NCBI GenBank assembly: GCA_900637675.1
Contig: LR134389.1
Coordinates: forward strand, 2,108,001-2,172,000
Reading direction: 5' to 3'
DNA length: 64,000 nucleotides
Source: Streptococcus equi subsp. equi
GTDB lineage: Bacteria > Bacillota > Bacilli > Lactobacillales > Streptococcaceae
Shown: in pieces, positions 35,198-44,081 of the stretch
Numbering within the stretch: the stretch's first letter is position 1
Layout of the letters: every line of letters begins with the position of its first letter
Position numbers and translations under genes: made by a program
Notes under the pieces: generated by a model
What the model saw: only the letters and a program-made list of their open reading frames with translations
What the model was told of the DNA's origin: nothing
The model's database searches: none

Positions 35198-35226
35198 ATT
35201 GTAAACCTTTTTCTAAGACGTGTCAA
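35198..35226 (-). promoter_or_regulatory. Promoter of the leader-ABC operon
   Basis: Minus-strand TTGACA (35221-35226), 17-bp spacer, TACAAT (35198-35203). Confidence 0.85.
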
Positions 35227-35330
35227 GATTTTTTTTAGAATCGTTGTCATTTTTTAGATTATGTTGAGATCTCTAGCATACACAATGCTAGTGTCTGACT
35301 CCCTTAGCGACAGTAAGCTAGCAGCTGTCT

Positions 35331-35726
35331 TTAAAAGGGAAGCTTTTCCTCCTCTAAAGCCAAATCAATCAAATCATTAGCAGCGTTGTTTTCACGTATA
35401 GCTCGTTGCGCTCGACTTTCCAGCAATTGAAAAGAATGACACAAAACCTCTGTCACAAAATGAGTCTGACCCGCCTTGTCATATTTTCGTGTGCGAAGCT
35501 CGCCATCAAGTGACAGCAGACTCCCCTTGCTAGCATAGGAAGCCAAGGTTTCAGCCAAACCTCCCCAAGCAACAGCATTGATAAAATCCACCTCACGCTC
35601 ACCAGTCGTCGTCTTAAACCGACGATTAACTGCTAAGGTAAATCGAACGACCTGCTTATCCGTTAATGTCTTGTTTAATTCTGGCTTGGCCACTAAACGG
35701 CCTATCAAGATTACTTTATTGTACAT
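35331..35726 (-). CDS. ssbB: Single-stranded DNA-binding protein, competence-type paralogue
   Basis: 131 residues with one OB fold (MYNKVILIGRLVAKPELNKT, then FTLAVNRRF, FINAVAWGGLAE). The acidic C-terminal tail is short (EEEKLPF) compared with essential SSB. This length is that of SsbB, which protects incoming single strands in transformation. A perfect cin-box 20 bases upstream of the ATG places it in the ComX (SigX) regulon. Confidence 0.92.
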   Translation of the reverse strand: MYNKVILIGRLVAKPELNKTLTDKQVVRFTLAVNRRFKTTTGEREVDFINAVAWGGLAETLASYASKGSLLSLDGELRTRKYDKAGQTHFVTEVLCHSFQLLESRAQRAIRENNAANDLIDLALEEEKLPF

Positions 35727-35746
35727 GTCATACCTCCTTATCTTAT

Positions 35747-35754
35747 TATTCGTA
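35747..35754 (-). promoter_or_regulatory. ComX/SigX competence box (cin-box)
   Basis: Minus-strand TACGAATA, the exact streptococcal cin-box, at the -10 position for ssbB, followed by AAGGAGG and the ATG. Confidence 0.9.
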
Positions 35755-35837
35755 AAACATGGTAAAATAAGGACAAGCTGTGAAGTTTAGAAATCCTGCC
35801 AATAGCTCACAGCAGCTAAAGAAAGGAAAACTAGATA

Positions 35838-36551
35838 ATGACTATTAATCTTAAAGCCTATCAAGACATGCTCACAAGGCCCTGGGGAAAGCTCATGTAT
35901 GATTTGATCTTTGCCCAATTAGGCCCCATAGCAGGCAAGACTATTTTAGATTTCGGAGCAGGCTTTTGCATCACAGCAGAGGCATTAGCCGTCCAGAATG
36001 AAGTAACTGCAATTGAGCCAAATCCTGACCTATTATTTGCCCAAAAGCAAGAAAGCATTCATAAAATAAAAGGTTCATTAGAAGCGCTAGAAAAACTGCC
36101 TGATCAAGCCTTTGATATGATCATATGCCACAATGTCTTAGAATATATCGCCCCAAAAGAGCATGCGATCTACCTAGCTCAGATGGAACGTCTATTGAAG
36201 CCTAAAGGGCAGCTATCACTCATCAAGCACAATCAAGTCGGAAAAGTTCTCCACTCTGTTATTTTTGAACACGACTATGACAAGGCACTTAATGTGCTAA
36301 ATGGACAAGCCTTTGAAAGTTTATCCTTTGCAGCAGGTCAGACCTACAGTATTGATGACTTACTCAGAAAGACCGATTTGAAGCTCCAAGGCTATCGTGG
36401 ACTGCGGACATGCTACGGACTTCAACCAAATGAGGTTAAAGCTAAGCCTGATTGGCTGGAAGTGTTGCGGACGATTGAATTAGCCATCTGTGACCAAAAG
36501 CCATATAAAGACATGGCCTTTTTTCAGCATGTCACACTCAGCAAAGCTTAA
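35838..36551 (+). CDS. Class I SAM-dependent methyltransferase
   Basis: 237 residues. The SAM-binding motif ILDFGAGFCITAEALA (~34-49), the acidic AIEPNPDL (~57-64) and MIICHNVLEYI (~93-103) form a Rossmann methyltransferase. It has no membrane segment. Substrate unknown; the family contains tRNA, small-molecule and demethylmenaquinone-type members. Transcribed divergently from ssbB. Confidence 0.85.
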   Translation: MTINLKAYQDMLTRPWGKLMYDLIFAQLGPIAGKTILDFGAGFCITAEALAVQNEVTAIEPNPDLLFAQKQESIHKIKGSLEALEKLPDQAFDMIICHNVLEYIAPKEHAIYLAQMERLLKPKGQLSLIKHNQVGKVLHSVIFEHDYDKALNVLNGQAFESLSFAAGQTYSIDDLLRKTDLKLQGYRGLRTCYGLQPNEVKAKPDWLEVLRTIELAICDQKPYKDMAFFQHVTLSKA

Positions 36552-36853
36552 AAAAACGGTACCTAAGCACCGTTCAATACCGAAATTAGCGAGCTACTCA
36601 CCTCAAAAGTGACTCTAAAGACAATTTTTAGCCCTAGCCAAGGGCATTGATAGGCTTTGCCTTCACTTGTCACAAGCATAGCGCTACTGCAATCAACAGC
36701 GCTGACAATAAGTTAAGCAGCTACTCTAATGCTTCGATCCTGAAGCTAAAGACAGTCACAGACCAGCAAAAAGCACTGCATGGCTCAAGGTCCAAAGGCT
36801 TTTCACCAAGCAAAAGAAGGACTAAACACCATTTTAATGCTGATCAAGTCCTG
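36552..36853. other. Convergent intergenic region
   Basis: An ACGGT(ACCTAAG)CACCGT hairpin near 36556-36574 may end the methyltransferase gene. Nothing else was recognised. Confidence 0.5.
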
Positions 36854-37480
36854 CTAGCTCTGCCAATGCTTAGCAGGATCAAAGGCTTCACCAACCGCTG
36901 CAGCATCACCAAGCTCAATAATACCACGCTTTTGTGGAGCATTTGGCAAGGCCAATTCGCGTGGAGAACACATCATACCAAAGCTTTCCTTCCCACGAAG
37001 CTTTCCTGGAAAAATAAGGCTGCCACTTGGCATCATAGCACCTGGCAAGGCAACAATTGTTTTTAACCCAACAGCAGCATTAGGTGCTCCTGCAACGATT
37101 TGCACAGCCTTATCAGGAGCAATCTGTACCTGACAGATATTCAAATGATCACTATCTGGGTGAGGAATCATCTCAATGATTTGCCCCACAACAAAAACAG
37201 GGGCTGGGCTAGCCTCTAATCGTTCAGTAAACCCTTCTTGAGCAAGCTCCGCATTTAAAATCGCTAACTCCTCCTCAGACAAGAAAACCTGCCCATTTCC
37301 CTCAACAGCGATTAAGGCTGACGCCTCAAAAATATTCCAAGCAAGGGTTTGCCCTGTCTCTTCTGCAAAAACACGCGCTACTCTCCCCTTACGCTCAACC
37401 TGTCGCTTGATGTCTTTTTTATCCTCTAGTATCACCATCAAAACATCACCGACCTGCTCTTTATTATATGCAAAAATCAT
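36854..37480 (-). CDS. ytpR: YtpR-family tRNA-binding domain protein
   Basis: 208 residues. The C-terminal EMAP/OB tRNA-binding domain (VVGQIIEMIPHPDSDHLNIC, ~95-115; MMCSPRELAL, ~175) matches the N-terminal domain of PheRS beta, but the catalytic parts are absent. These free-standing proteins may bind tRNA; their job is unsettled. The gene follows a thioredoxin-like gene after 14 bases, a conserved streptococcal pairing. Confidence 0.9.
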   Translation of the reverse strand: MIFAYNKEQVGDVLMVILEDKKDIKRQVERKGRVARVFAEETGQTLAWNIFEASALIAVEGNGQVFLSEEELAILNAELAQEGFTERLEASPAPVFVVGQIIEMIPHPDSDHLNICQVQIAPDKAVQIVAGAPNAAVGLKTIVALPGAMMPSGSLIFPGKLRGKESFGMMCSPRELALPNAPQKRGIIELGDAAAVGEAFDPAKHWQS

Positions 37481-37494
37481 CTCATTTTCTCCTC

Positions 37495-37812
37495 TTAGTG
37501 ATAGGCTGCTAGAAAGTCACTAATCTCAGCCTTTGTTTTTCGTAATCTATTGACCAAACGGCCCTTCTCCTGCCCCTTTTCCATAACAAGAAAGCTTGGA
37601 ATGCCAAAAATTTGCCAATCCTGCGCTAAATCGATAAAATCATCGCGATCAAGGCGGACAAAGGTCATATCCGGGTTTTCAGCCTCTAGCTCAGGCATTA
37701 CAGGATAGATATACTGGCAATCCGGACACCAATCTGCTGTAAAAAACAAAACCAGCCTAGGCTCTGTCTCAATTAGCCTAGCAAGTTCTTCCTTAGATGT
37801 TGGAATAATCAT
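37495..37812 (-). CDS. Thioredoxin-family protein (YtpP-like)
   Basis: 105 residues with the redox motif WCPDC (TADWCPDCQYIYPV, ~25-38), unlike the WCGPC of thioredoxin. The cis-Pro loop is FGIPSFLV (~72). It has no signal peptide, so it acts in the cytoplasm, probably in bacillithiol- or thioredoxin-type disulfide exchange. It overlaps the upstream gene by 4 bases. Confidence 0.9.
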   Translation of the reverse strand: MIIPTSKEELARLIETEPRLVLFFTADWCPDCQYIYPVMPELEAENPDMTFVRLDRDDFIDLAQDWQIFGIPSFLVMEKGQEKGRLVNRLRKTKAEISDFLAAYH

Positions 37813-38093
37813 GTCAAATCCTCTTTAAAATCAATACTTCCTTTGTGGTAATGGTAAGTATAGGTCTTACCATCTGTCATGACAAGGCCACCAGTGACAT
37901 CATCACGCTTTGAGCTAAAGGAGTTGATGTACAAGACCTCAATCTCTCCTAAGGCTGAGAAAAAGGCGCGCAATTCAACCAATACTCTCTGACGCTCTCT
38001 TTCTTGATAGACTTCCTTAAGCCTCAATCCCAAGCCGGCTAGCAGACCCAGTCCAATTAATCCTGAAACAATACGTGTCTTTTTTCCATTCAT
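37809..38093 (-). CDS. DUF4651-type membrane-anchored protein
   Basis: 94 residues: one N-terminal membrane segment (IVSGLIGLGLLAGLGL, ~6-21), then a small soluble domain (GEIEVLYINSFSSKRDDVTG, GGLVMTDGKTYTYHYHKG). The start at 38093 is chosen because an extended -10 TGATAAAAT lies only 7 bases upstream, so a longer start is not transcribed; the mRNA would be leaderless. It is first in the operon with the thioredoxin and ytpR genes. Function unknown. Confidence 0.75.
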   Translation of the reverse strand: MNGKKTRIVSGLIGLGLLAGLGLRLKEVYQERERQRVLVELRAFFSALGEIEVLYINSFSSKRDDVTGGLVMTDGKTYTYHYHKGSIDFKEDLT

Positions 38094-38100
38094 ACCTTTC

Positions 38101-38109
38101 ATTTTATCA
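38101..38109 (-). promoter_or_regulatory. Extended -10 promoter of the DUF4651-trx-ytpR operon
   Basis: Minus-strand TGATAAAAT, with hexamer at 38101-38106, 7 bases before the ATG. Confidence 0.5.
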
Positions 38110-38500
38110 CAAAAAGGGAATAATAGGCTAGAGCAAAAGCTAACAATCTCAGCCAAGACTAGCTGACACTTTAGGAAATACTAATAAACCACCTGACAAG
38201 AGCAACTAATCACATCAATATCAGGCTACTGCTCTACCTAAGTGCAATTGATAGCATAAGACAGCTCAGGCCTGTCGATCCTTGTCAAGGCTGTTGTGCA
38301 TAGCTGTTTCATTCCATCAATACCAGCAGTTATCTCATCTGAATCAAACTGATAATAAGCAGCTTATCAAGCAAGAAAGACACACCTAATCTCCCAAACT
38401 CTTTTCCTATGCTCAAGCTGTTTCCCATTCTTCACTAAAAAATGATAGAATAGAGGCAGACGTGATACCTTTAATCTTACATGACAAATGGAGTATACAA
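38110..38500. other. Divergent intergenic region before pepA
   Basis: About 390 bases. AATGATAGAATAG near 38441-38453 is a likely -10 region for pepA. No gene or RNA was recognised in the rest. Confidence 0.4.
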
Positions 38501-39568
38501 ATGATTGATTTATTTTCAAAAATTAAAGAAGTTACTGAATTAGACGGCATCGCCGGCTACGAGCACACTGTTCGGGATTACTTACGCGCTAAGATCACGC
38601 CGCTTGTTGACCGAGTGGAGGTTGATGGACTTGGCGGCATATTTGGGATAAAAGAAAGCAAGGCGGATCAAGCTCCTCGCATTCTTGTTGCGGCTCACAT
38701 GGACGAGGTTGGCTTTATGGTGAGCGAGATTAAAGCTGATGGAACACTGCGGGTTGTTGAAATTGGCGGCTGGAATCCACTAGTTGTTAGCTCACAGCGC
38801 TTTACCTTATACACTCGCGCTGGCCAAGCCATTCCTGTTATTTCAGGCTCAGTTCCTCCCCATTTTCTGCGCGGGGCAAATGGTGCTGCTAGTCTGCCAG
38901 CGGTTTCAGATATTGTTTTTGATGGTGGCTTTACAGACAAAACTGAAGCCGAAAGCTTTGGCATCACACCAGGAGATATTATTGTACCGCAGTCTGAAAC
39001 CATTTTAACTGCCAATAAAAAGAATATCATCTCAAAGGCCTGGGACAACCGCTATGGTGTTCTCATGGTCACTGAGCTGCTAGAAGCCCTAAAAGACCAG
39101 ACACTTCACAACACCCTTATTGCTGGAGCAAATGTCCAAGAAGAAGTCGGGCTTCGTGGTGCCCATGTGTCAGCCACTACATTTGATCCTGAGCTTTTCT
39201 TTGCTGTTGATTGCTCACCTGCTGGTGATATTTATGGCAATCCTGGCCATATTGGTGATGGAACCCTTCTACGCTTTTACGATCCCGGACACATCATGCT
39301 TAAGAACATGCGAGACTTCCTATTAACCACCGCTGAGGAGGCTGGGGTTGCCTTCCAATATTATTGTGGTAAAGGCGGTACAGACGCCGGTGCTGCTCAC
39401 CTTAAAAATGGCGGTATCCCTTCAACCACAATCGGTGTCTGCGCTCGCTACATTCACTCACATCAGAGCTTGTACGCCTTAGATGATTTCGTAGAAGCAC
39501 AGGCCTTTTTGCAAGCCATTGTCAAAAAGCTTGACCGCTCAACAGTTGATTTAATCAAGAAATACTAG
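38501..39568 (+). CDS. pepA: Glutamyl aminopeptidase (M42 family)
   Basis: 355 residues. Metal ligands of M42 enzymes are seen in VAAHMDEVGFMV (His ~66, Asp ~68), SKAWDNRYG (Asp ~180), VQEEVGLRGA (Glu pair ~213) and AVDCSPAGD (Asp ~236), with the last His in RYIHSHQS (~319). It removes N-terminal acidic residues from peptides in the cytoplasm. The ATG at 38501 has GGAG upstream and gives the family start MIDLFSKIKEVTELDGIAG; the GTG/ATG further upstream is not needed. Confidence 0.95.
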   Translation: MIDLFSKIKEVTELDGIAGYEHTVRDYLRAKITPLVDRVEVDGLGGIFGIKESKADQAPRILVAAHMDEVGFMVSEIKADGTLRVVEIGGWNPLVVSSQRFTLYTRAGQAIPVISGSVPPHFLRGANGAASLPAVSDIVFDGGFTDKTEAESFGITPGDIIVPQSETILTANKKNIISKAWDNRYGVLMVTELLEALKDQTLHNTLIAGANVQEEVGLRGAHVSATTFDPELFFAVDCSPAGDIYGNPGHIGDGTLLRFYDPGHIMLKNMRDFLLTTAEEAGVAFQYYCGKGGTDAGAAHLKNGGIPSTTIGVCARYIHSHQSLYALDDFVEAQAFLQAIVKKLDRSTVDLIKKY

Positions 39569-39651
39569 GAAGGATAAGGCTAAAATGCGAATCTAAGGTT
39601 CAATGAGCACTCTAGCCTATTGAGCCTTTATTCATTTTTAGGAACATTATT

Positions 39652-40425
39652 ATGAAAATTGGATTTATCGGTGTTGGCAAAATGGCAACTGCTATCATTC
39701 AAGGCCTAACACACACACCACACGAGCTAATCATCTCAGGCTCATCCTTAGCTCGCTCTAAAGAAATTGCTGGCCAATTGCACCTAAGCTACGCCCAATC
39801 TCACCAAGAGCTGATCGATCAGGTTGACTTCATCATTCTAGGGATCAAGCCACAGCTCTTTGAGACTGTTCTTAGCCCTCTACAGTTCAAACAGCCTATC
39901 ATGTCAATGGCTGCTGGTATTTCCTTAGACAGACTAGCTCAATTAACAAGCTCTCATTTGCCACTCCTACGTATCATGCCAAATATGAATGCTCAAATTC
40001 TCCAAAGCACCACTGCTTTGACTGGTAATGACTTAGTAACTGCTGATTTATTAGCTACTGCTAAAGAGCTAACCAACAGCTTTGGAACAACCTTTGAAAT
40101 AGCTGAAAAGGATTTTGATACCTTTACTGCTCTAGCAGGGTCAAGTCCTGCTTATCTTTACCTTTTCATCGAAGCTATGGCAAAGGCCGGAGTCAAAAAT
40201 GGACTGCCTAAAGACAAGGCCCTTAGTATCGTTAGTCAAACTGTCCTAGCTAGCGCCAAGAACCTGCTAGTCAGCACAGATAGTCCCCATGATTTGATTG
40301 ATAAGATCTGCAGTCCCGGCGGCACAACCATTGCAGGCTTGATGGATCTTGAAAAAACAGGCCTGACACATTCTGTCTGCTCTGCCATTGACACAACGAT
40401 CAAAAAAGCTAAAGACCTATCCTAA
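39652..40425 (+). CDS. proC: Pyrroline-5-carboxylate reductase
   Basis: 257 residues. The NAD(P)-binding GFIGVGKMATAII (~3-15) and the C-terminal signature AGSSPAYLYLFIEAMAKAGV...SPGGTTIAGL are complete. It makes proline from pyrroline-5-carboxylate. It lies 83 bases after pepA. Confidence 0.95.
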   Translation: MKIGFIGVGKMATAIIQGLTHTPHELIISGSSLARSKEIAGQLHLSYAQSHQELIDQVDFIILGIKPQLFETVLSPLQFKQPIMSMAAGISLDRLAQLTSSHLPLLRIMPNMNAQILQSTTALTGNDLVTADLLATAKELTNSFGTTFEIAEKDFDTFTALAGSSPAYLYLFIEAMAKAGVKNGLPKDKALSIVSQTVLASAKNLLVSTDSPHDLIDKICSPGGTTIAGLMDLEKTGLTHSVCSAIDTTIKKAKDLS

Positions 40426-40534
40426 CCATCACCAATGAGCTCCAAGCTCATTACCTAAGACTAGCTCAAGACAGCCCTAAATACCTATTCTTTCTAAAAA
40501 GGATATGTCATTCTGAGCTCACGTTTGAAACAAC

Positions 40535-40584
40535 AAAATCGCATGCAGTAACATGGCCTAATCTGTTACTGCACGCGATTTTTT
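40535..40584 (+). terminator. Terminator after proC
   Basis: AAAATCGCATGCAGTAACA pairs with TGTTACTGCACGCGATTTTTT. Confidence 0.9.
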
Positions 40585-40647
40585 GCGTTTTTAGAAAAAT
40601 AGTTTCATTCAAAGCCCTTGCTCTAGACTCCTTTGTGTTAACATGAC

Positions 40648-41085
40648 CTACATGTGTTTACTAACCCAGGCTCTAATCATGACATACAGATTGAAAACAA
40701 TCAACGGAAGATTATACCCAAAAAGCTCCTTGATCGTCATATTTGGAAAGAATATCGCAAGCATCAAAAAGAGAAAAGCAAATAGACAAAAGCAGTAGGC
40801 CTGTGCTTTCTGACGAATAGCTCGGTTACGCTCATCATAGCTATTAATCAGATATTCTCGTAAAGACGTTGGCTCTGTAAACACATAATAGCAAAGACAT
40901 GACGCAATCAATAGTATAGGCCCCAGGATAAAAAGGAGAAAGCCCGTTTGATGATTCCCTTGAATAATCAAAAAAATCCCATAAGTCCCTACCAACACAC
41001 CGATTGTCAGTAAAGAATGACCAAGTCTCTTATACACTTTCTCCCAACGTTGATATTTTTTGTCAATCCAACGATCATTTTTCAT
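40648..41085 (-). CDS. Four-span membrane protein with a YDERNR motif
   Basis: 145 residues with four hydrophobic segments (~20-40, 45-65, 90-110, 115-135). The loop between spans 2 and 3 reads LINSYDERNRAIRQKAQAY. The same loop (IKAYDERHQVVIKLAA) occurs in the broken gene at 41799-42252, so they are paralogues. Small XRE regulators often control such proteins. Function unknown. Confidence 0.75.
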   Translation of the reverse strand: MKNDRWIDKKYQRWEKVYKRLGHSLLTIGVLVGTYGIFLIIQGNHQTGFLLFILGPILLIASCLCYYVFTEPTSLREYLINSYDERNRAIRQKAQAYCFCLFAFLFLMLAIFFPNMTIKELFGYNLPLIVFNLYVMIRAWVSKHM

Positions 41086-41114
41086 TCATTACCCCCTTCA
41101 TTACTCAAGCAGTA

Positions 41115-41789
41115 CTACTGAAGATAAGGCAGCAAAAGCATGATAAGAACAGCTAGTGCATTATTCAAAAAATGAATCAATATCGTGTATTCGACCTTCT
41201 TTGTTTTATGGAAAACAAAGCCTAACACCAGCCCCATACCGCCATAGATAAACCAACTGCCAAAATCTGTTGGCACATGAATCAAGCCAAACATGATACT
41301 GCTAAAAATCAAGCCCAGATAAGACTCTGCACCAAAGAGCTTCCCATAAAGCAGCCCTCGAAAAGCAATTTCTTCCACAATTGGTGCCACAATAGCAACT
41401 AGCGTAACCATAAGAATCGGAGATAAGCCTGCCTGTTCTAAGGCAGCTTGATTGACCGTATTGGCTCCCGGACCATGCTCCAAAAACAACAGAATACCAC
41501 CAATCATCTTGACAACAAAGACAGCTACCACTCCCAAACCAATCCAAAGTGCCCGATAGTCATTCTTAGGAATAGCTTGATCTCCCACAATGTGAAGCTT
41601 CACAGCTAGGTAATAAGTACCTCCACTAATCAAAAGAAAAATGACCACAAGAAGAAGTGTCTGCCACATTGGCTGTTCTTTTGTTATCAAAAATGTTGGA
41701 GCCTGCTCAAGCATAAACACAAGAAGAGCTAAGCCAAACCATTTTAATTTACTGATGATGACCTTTACTGCTGAATGTTTTGTTTCCAT
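41115..41789 (-). CDS. CPBP-family intramembrane metalloprotease
   Basis: 224 residues with about seven spans. Catalytic motifs are PIVEEIAFRGLLYG (EExxxR, ~138-150), FGLIHVP (~168-174) and HFLNNAL (~209-215). These CAAX/Abi-type proteases often give self-immunity to bacteriocins or process small proteins. It sits between two paralogous small membrane proteins and after an XRE regulator, in one operon. Confidence 0.9.
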   Translation of the reverse strand: METKHSAVKVIISKLKWFGLALLVFMLEQAPTFLITKEQPMWQTLLLVVIFLLISGGTYYLAVKLHIVGDQAIPKNDYRALWIGLGVVAVFVVKMIGGILLFLEHGPGANTVNQAALEQAGLSPILMVTLVAIVAPIVEEIAFRGLLYGKLFGAESYLGLIFSSIMFGLIHVPTDFGSWFIYGGMGLVLGFVFHKTKKVEYTILIHFLNNALAVLIMLLLPYLQ

Positions 41790-41798
41790 TGAAGCCTC

Positions 41799-42252
41799 CT
41801 AAATCATATGCTCTAACAATAGCTTGATGCCTAAAAAACCAAGCAAGATCGTATACAGACAAATCTCTAAAAATACTCTAAAGCCAAAAACCAAACTCCA
41901 AAAAACATTCAAGCACAAACAGCCAATAATCAACACCACTAATAAGATTAAGGTTGATACAGCAGCTAGCTTGATAACTACCTGATGACGCTCATCATAA
42001 GCCTTAATATAAGAGGCTCTCAGCCTTTGAGGATTAAAGGCAATCTGAAAAAGCACGAACACCTAATAATAAGCTACCACTACCAAGCCCTACCAGCATT
42101 CCCTGAGCAAAGCTCGTCAGTCTCACGTCAAAGGCCAGCAACAAAAACAAACCGCCTAAACAGAGAGCGAAAAAGCCCATATACTTCAGCCTTTTGGCAT
42201 AGGCTAGCTGGCTTTTTTGAGTCAGCAGGACGCTTAAATCACTAAATATCAT
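41799..42252 (-). pseudogene. YDERN-type membrane protein, probable frameshift
   Basis: The N-terminal half (MIFSDLSVLLTQKSQLAYAK, two spans, ending SLLLGVRAFSDCL) stops near 42034. The C-terminal half (FQIAFNPQRLRASYIKAYDE, two spans) continues in another frame. Together they make a ~150-residue four-span protein like the one at 40648. The junction is in GC-TTTTT-CAG (~42044-42048): one T fewer, or two more, joins the frames. Two separate two-span proteins translated by overlap is a less likely reading. Confidence 0.6.
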
Positions 42253-42253
42253 C

Positions 42254-42457
42254 TCATTCTCCCTTCTCTTCAAACAAGAAAACGTCTTCTATAGTCAGAT
42301 TGAAAAATGTCGCTAATTTATAGGCCAGCTCTAATGACGCATTATAGCGTCCTTTCTCTAAGGAGATAATGGTTTGCCTAGTGACACACATCATATCTGC
42401 CAAATCAGCTTGACTAATCCCTCGTGACTTACGGAGTTCTTGTATCCGATTTTCCAT
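42254..42457 (-). CDS. XRE-family transcriptional regulator (small, YozG-like)
   Basis: 67 residues, nearly all helix-turn-helix (IQELRKSRGISQADLADMMC and VTRQTIISLEKGRYNAS). It has no sensor domain, so it is probably a simple autoregulator of the four-gene membrane cluster that follows. GGAGG lies before the ATG. Confidence 0.9.
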   Translation of the reverse strand: MENRIQELRKSRGISQADLADMMCVTRQTIISLEKGRYNASLELAYKLATFFNLTIEDVFLFEEKGE

Positions 42458-42474
42458 GGTTCCTCCAATATGTC

Positions 42475-42522
42475 AAGTTAACTTTACACATATAGTATAG
42501 TTTCCTTTACACTTTTTGTCAA
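42475..42522 (-). promoter_or_regulatory. Promoter/operator of the XRE-CPBP cluster
   Basis: TTGACA (42517-42522), 17-bp spacer, TATACT (42494-42499). Two GTGTAAAG direct repeats flank the -10, and palindrome AAGTTAACTT (42475-42484) follows, a layout suited to autoregulation. Confidence 0.65.
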
Positions 42523-42856
42523 TAGCCAATATCCAAATGTTTAAGGTAATAAAAAACAGCACATCACCTTATATTGATCTCTCAATTCAAAATAGAAAAA
42601 AGCCCTGTAGGTAATCCTACAAGACTATATTTCTTTTCCTTGACTCTGAGTCTGAGTCTCCCCATCATCAACTGCGTTATTGTAAGTGGAACACTCACTT
42701 GACCTGAGCTTCTGTTTATCAAACAGACTTGAGTATATATTAACATACTTAGAGAGGTTATGCAACACTAAATCACTATATTTTTAAAAACTAATCAAAA
42801 TGTAAAAAATATAAAAATTAGTTTCATATGACATAACCACCAAATGTATCCCACTC

Positions 42857-42886
42857 TTGACAGAAGGTTGCCGCCTTTACTACAAT
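42857..42886 (+). promoter_or_regulatory. yaaA promoter giving a leaderless mRNA
   Basis: TTGACA (42857-42862), 18-bp spacer, TACAAT (42881-42886), then only 6 bases to the ATG at 42893; no ribosome site. Confidence 0.7.
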
Positions 42887-42892
42887 AAACTT

Positions 42893-43624
42893 ATGTTAAC
42901 TTTTTTAATTCCAACAGCTAAAGAAATGAAACCAGTTCCACCTTGCTATCCACATCAGCTTCCCCAAAAAAGCCTGCCCATATTAGAGGCTATGGCTGAA
43001 CTATCCCTAGAGGAGCTAGCAAGGGCCTACAGCATCCGTATAGAAGCAGCAAGCAAGGAAGCCAAGAGACTAAAGGCCATAGCTCAAGGGCAGAGTTCTG
43101 CTTATCCTGCTTATCAGCTCTTTAATGGGCTCATGTACCGTCATCTCAAGCGCGACAATCTCTCTAAAGACCAGCAAGACTACCTCTCAAAGCAGGTCTA
43201 CATTACCTCGTCTTTTTATGGCATTATCCCTACTGATGAGAAAATCGCAGAGCACCGGCATGATTTTCACACTAAAGTAACCATCAATGGGCAAAGCCTT
43301 AAGCATTATTGGCGCCCTATCTACGATCAGTTTGCTAAAGATCACAAGCAAATCATTTCTCTGTTATCCAACGAGTTTAGAGATGTTTTTTCAAAGGAAT
43401 ATCAAAAACTGTGGATAAGTCCCAAATTTATGGAGGAAAGATCAGGACAGCTCAAGACGCATTCAACCATTTCAAAAAAAGCTCGAGGAGCCTTTCTAAC
43501 AGCCTGTCTAGAAAACAATGTCCAAACCAAGGAAGCACTTAAGCAGCTGAGCTTTGCTGGCTTTTGCTATAATGAGGAGCTATCAACCGAAACTAATTAC
43601 TACTACATCAAAAAAGAAAGCTAG
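42893..43624 (+). CDS. yaaA: YaaA peroxide-stress protein (DUF328)
   Basis: 243 residues. YaaA proteins bind DNA and lower free iron under peroxide stress. Family features are the start [31 protein letters not shown] (~77-91), [20 protein letters not shown] (~108-128) and NEFRDVF (~170). The ATG at 42893 is fixed by the promoter, which overlaps any longer start. Confidence 0.92.
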   Translation: MLTFLIPTAKEMKPVPPCYPHQLPQKSLPILEAMAELSLEELARAYSIRIEAASKEAKRLKAIAQGQSSAYPAYQLFNGLMYRHLKRDNLSKDQQDYLSKQVYITSSFYGIIPTDEKIAEHRHDFHTKVTINGQSLKHYWRPIYDQFAKDHKQIISLLSNEFRDVFSKEYQKLWISPKFMEERSGQLKTHSTISKKARGAFLTACLENNVQTKEALKQLSFAGFCYNEELSTETNYYYIKKES

Positions 43625-43830
43625 GAAAAACATCAGTGCTTTCAGAATGTGAACAAGCCTCAGCTGTCACATCACCAATCATTGACATATAGCAGCTCAG
43701 AAAGCCTCTTAGCACACAAAGCGACCCACAAGCCGTACTTCCCATCGCCATTAAAAAATGCCTGACTCCTAAGAAAATCAGACATTCAGAGATATTGAAA
43801 GCTAGGCTTAAAGCCTAAGTATACTATTTC

Positions 43831-43857
43831 AAGAGAGGTCACTTGCCTCTCTTTCTT
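43831..43857 (+). terminator. Terminator after yaaA
   Basis: AAGAGAGG / CCTCTCTT stem followed by TCTTTT. Confidence 0.8.
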
Positions 43858-43926
43858 TTAAGAAAAAACATCAAAAAGAACCCTTTTTCAGGCCTAGAGA
43901 ATTAAAGAACCCCTTAATTCTCTTTT

Positions 43927-43966
43927 TTATCCACAAACCAACAGGTTATTCACAACCTGTGGATAA
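43927..43966. other. Cluster of three DnaA-box sequences in a palindrome
   Basis: TTATCCACA (43927-43935), TTATTCACA (43946-43954) and TGTGGATAA (43958-43966, reverse) all match the DnaA box (two perfect, one single-mismatch form). They lie in the convergent gap between yaaA and nrdG. The inner ACAGGTT/AACCTGT pairs as well, so a plain hairpin is the alternative. Confidence 0.55.
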
Positions 43967-44081
43967 GTATGAGGATAATGTGGGGAAAACCCCTTATTAG
44001 ATTGGTTAAGCAAGACCACAGGAGCCTAAAATCATGCTTTCATTATTAGCTTTCAAGTCTAGTGATGTTGATAAGTCTCTA

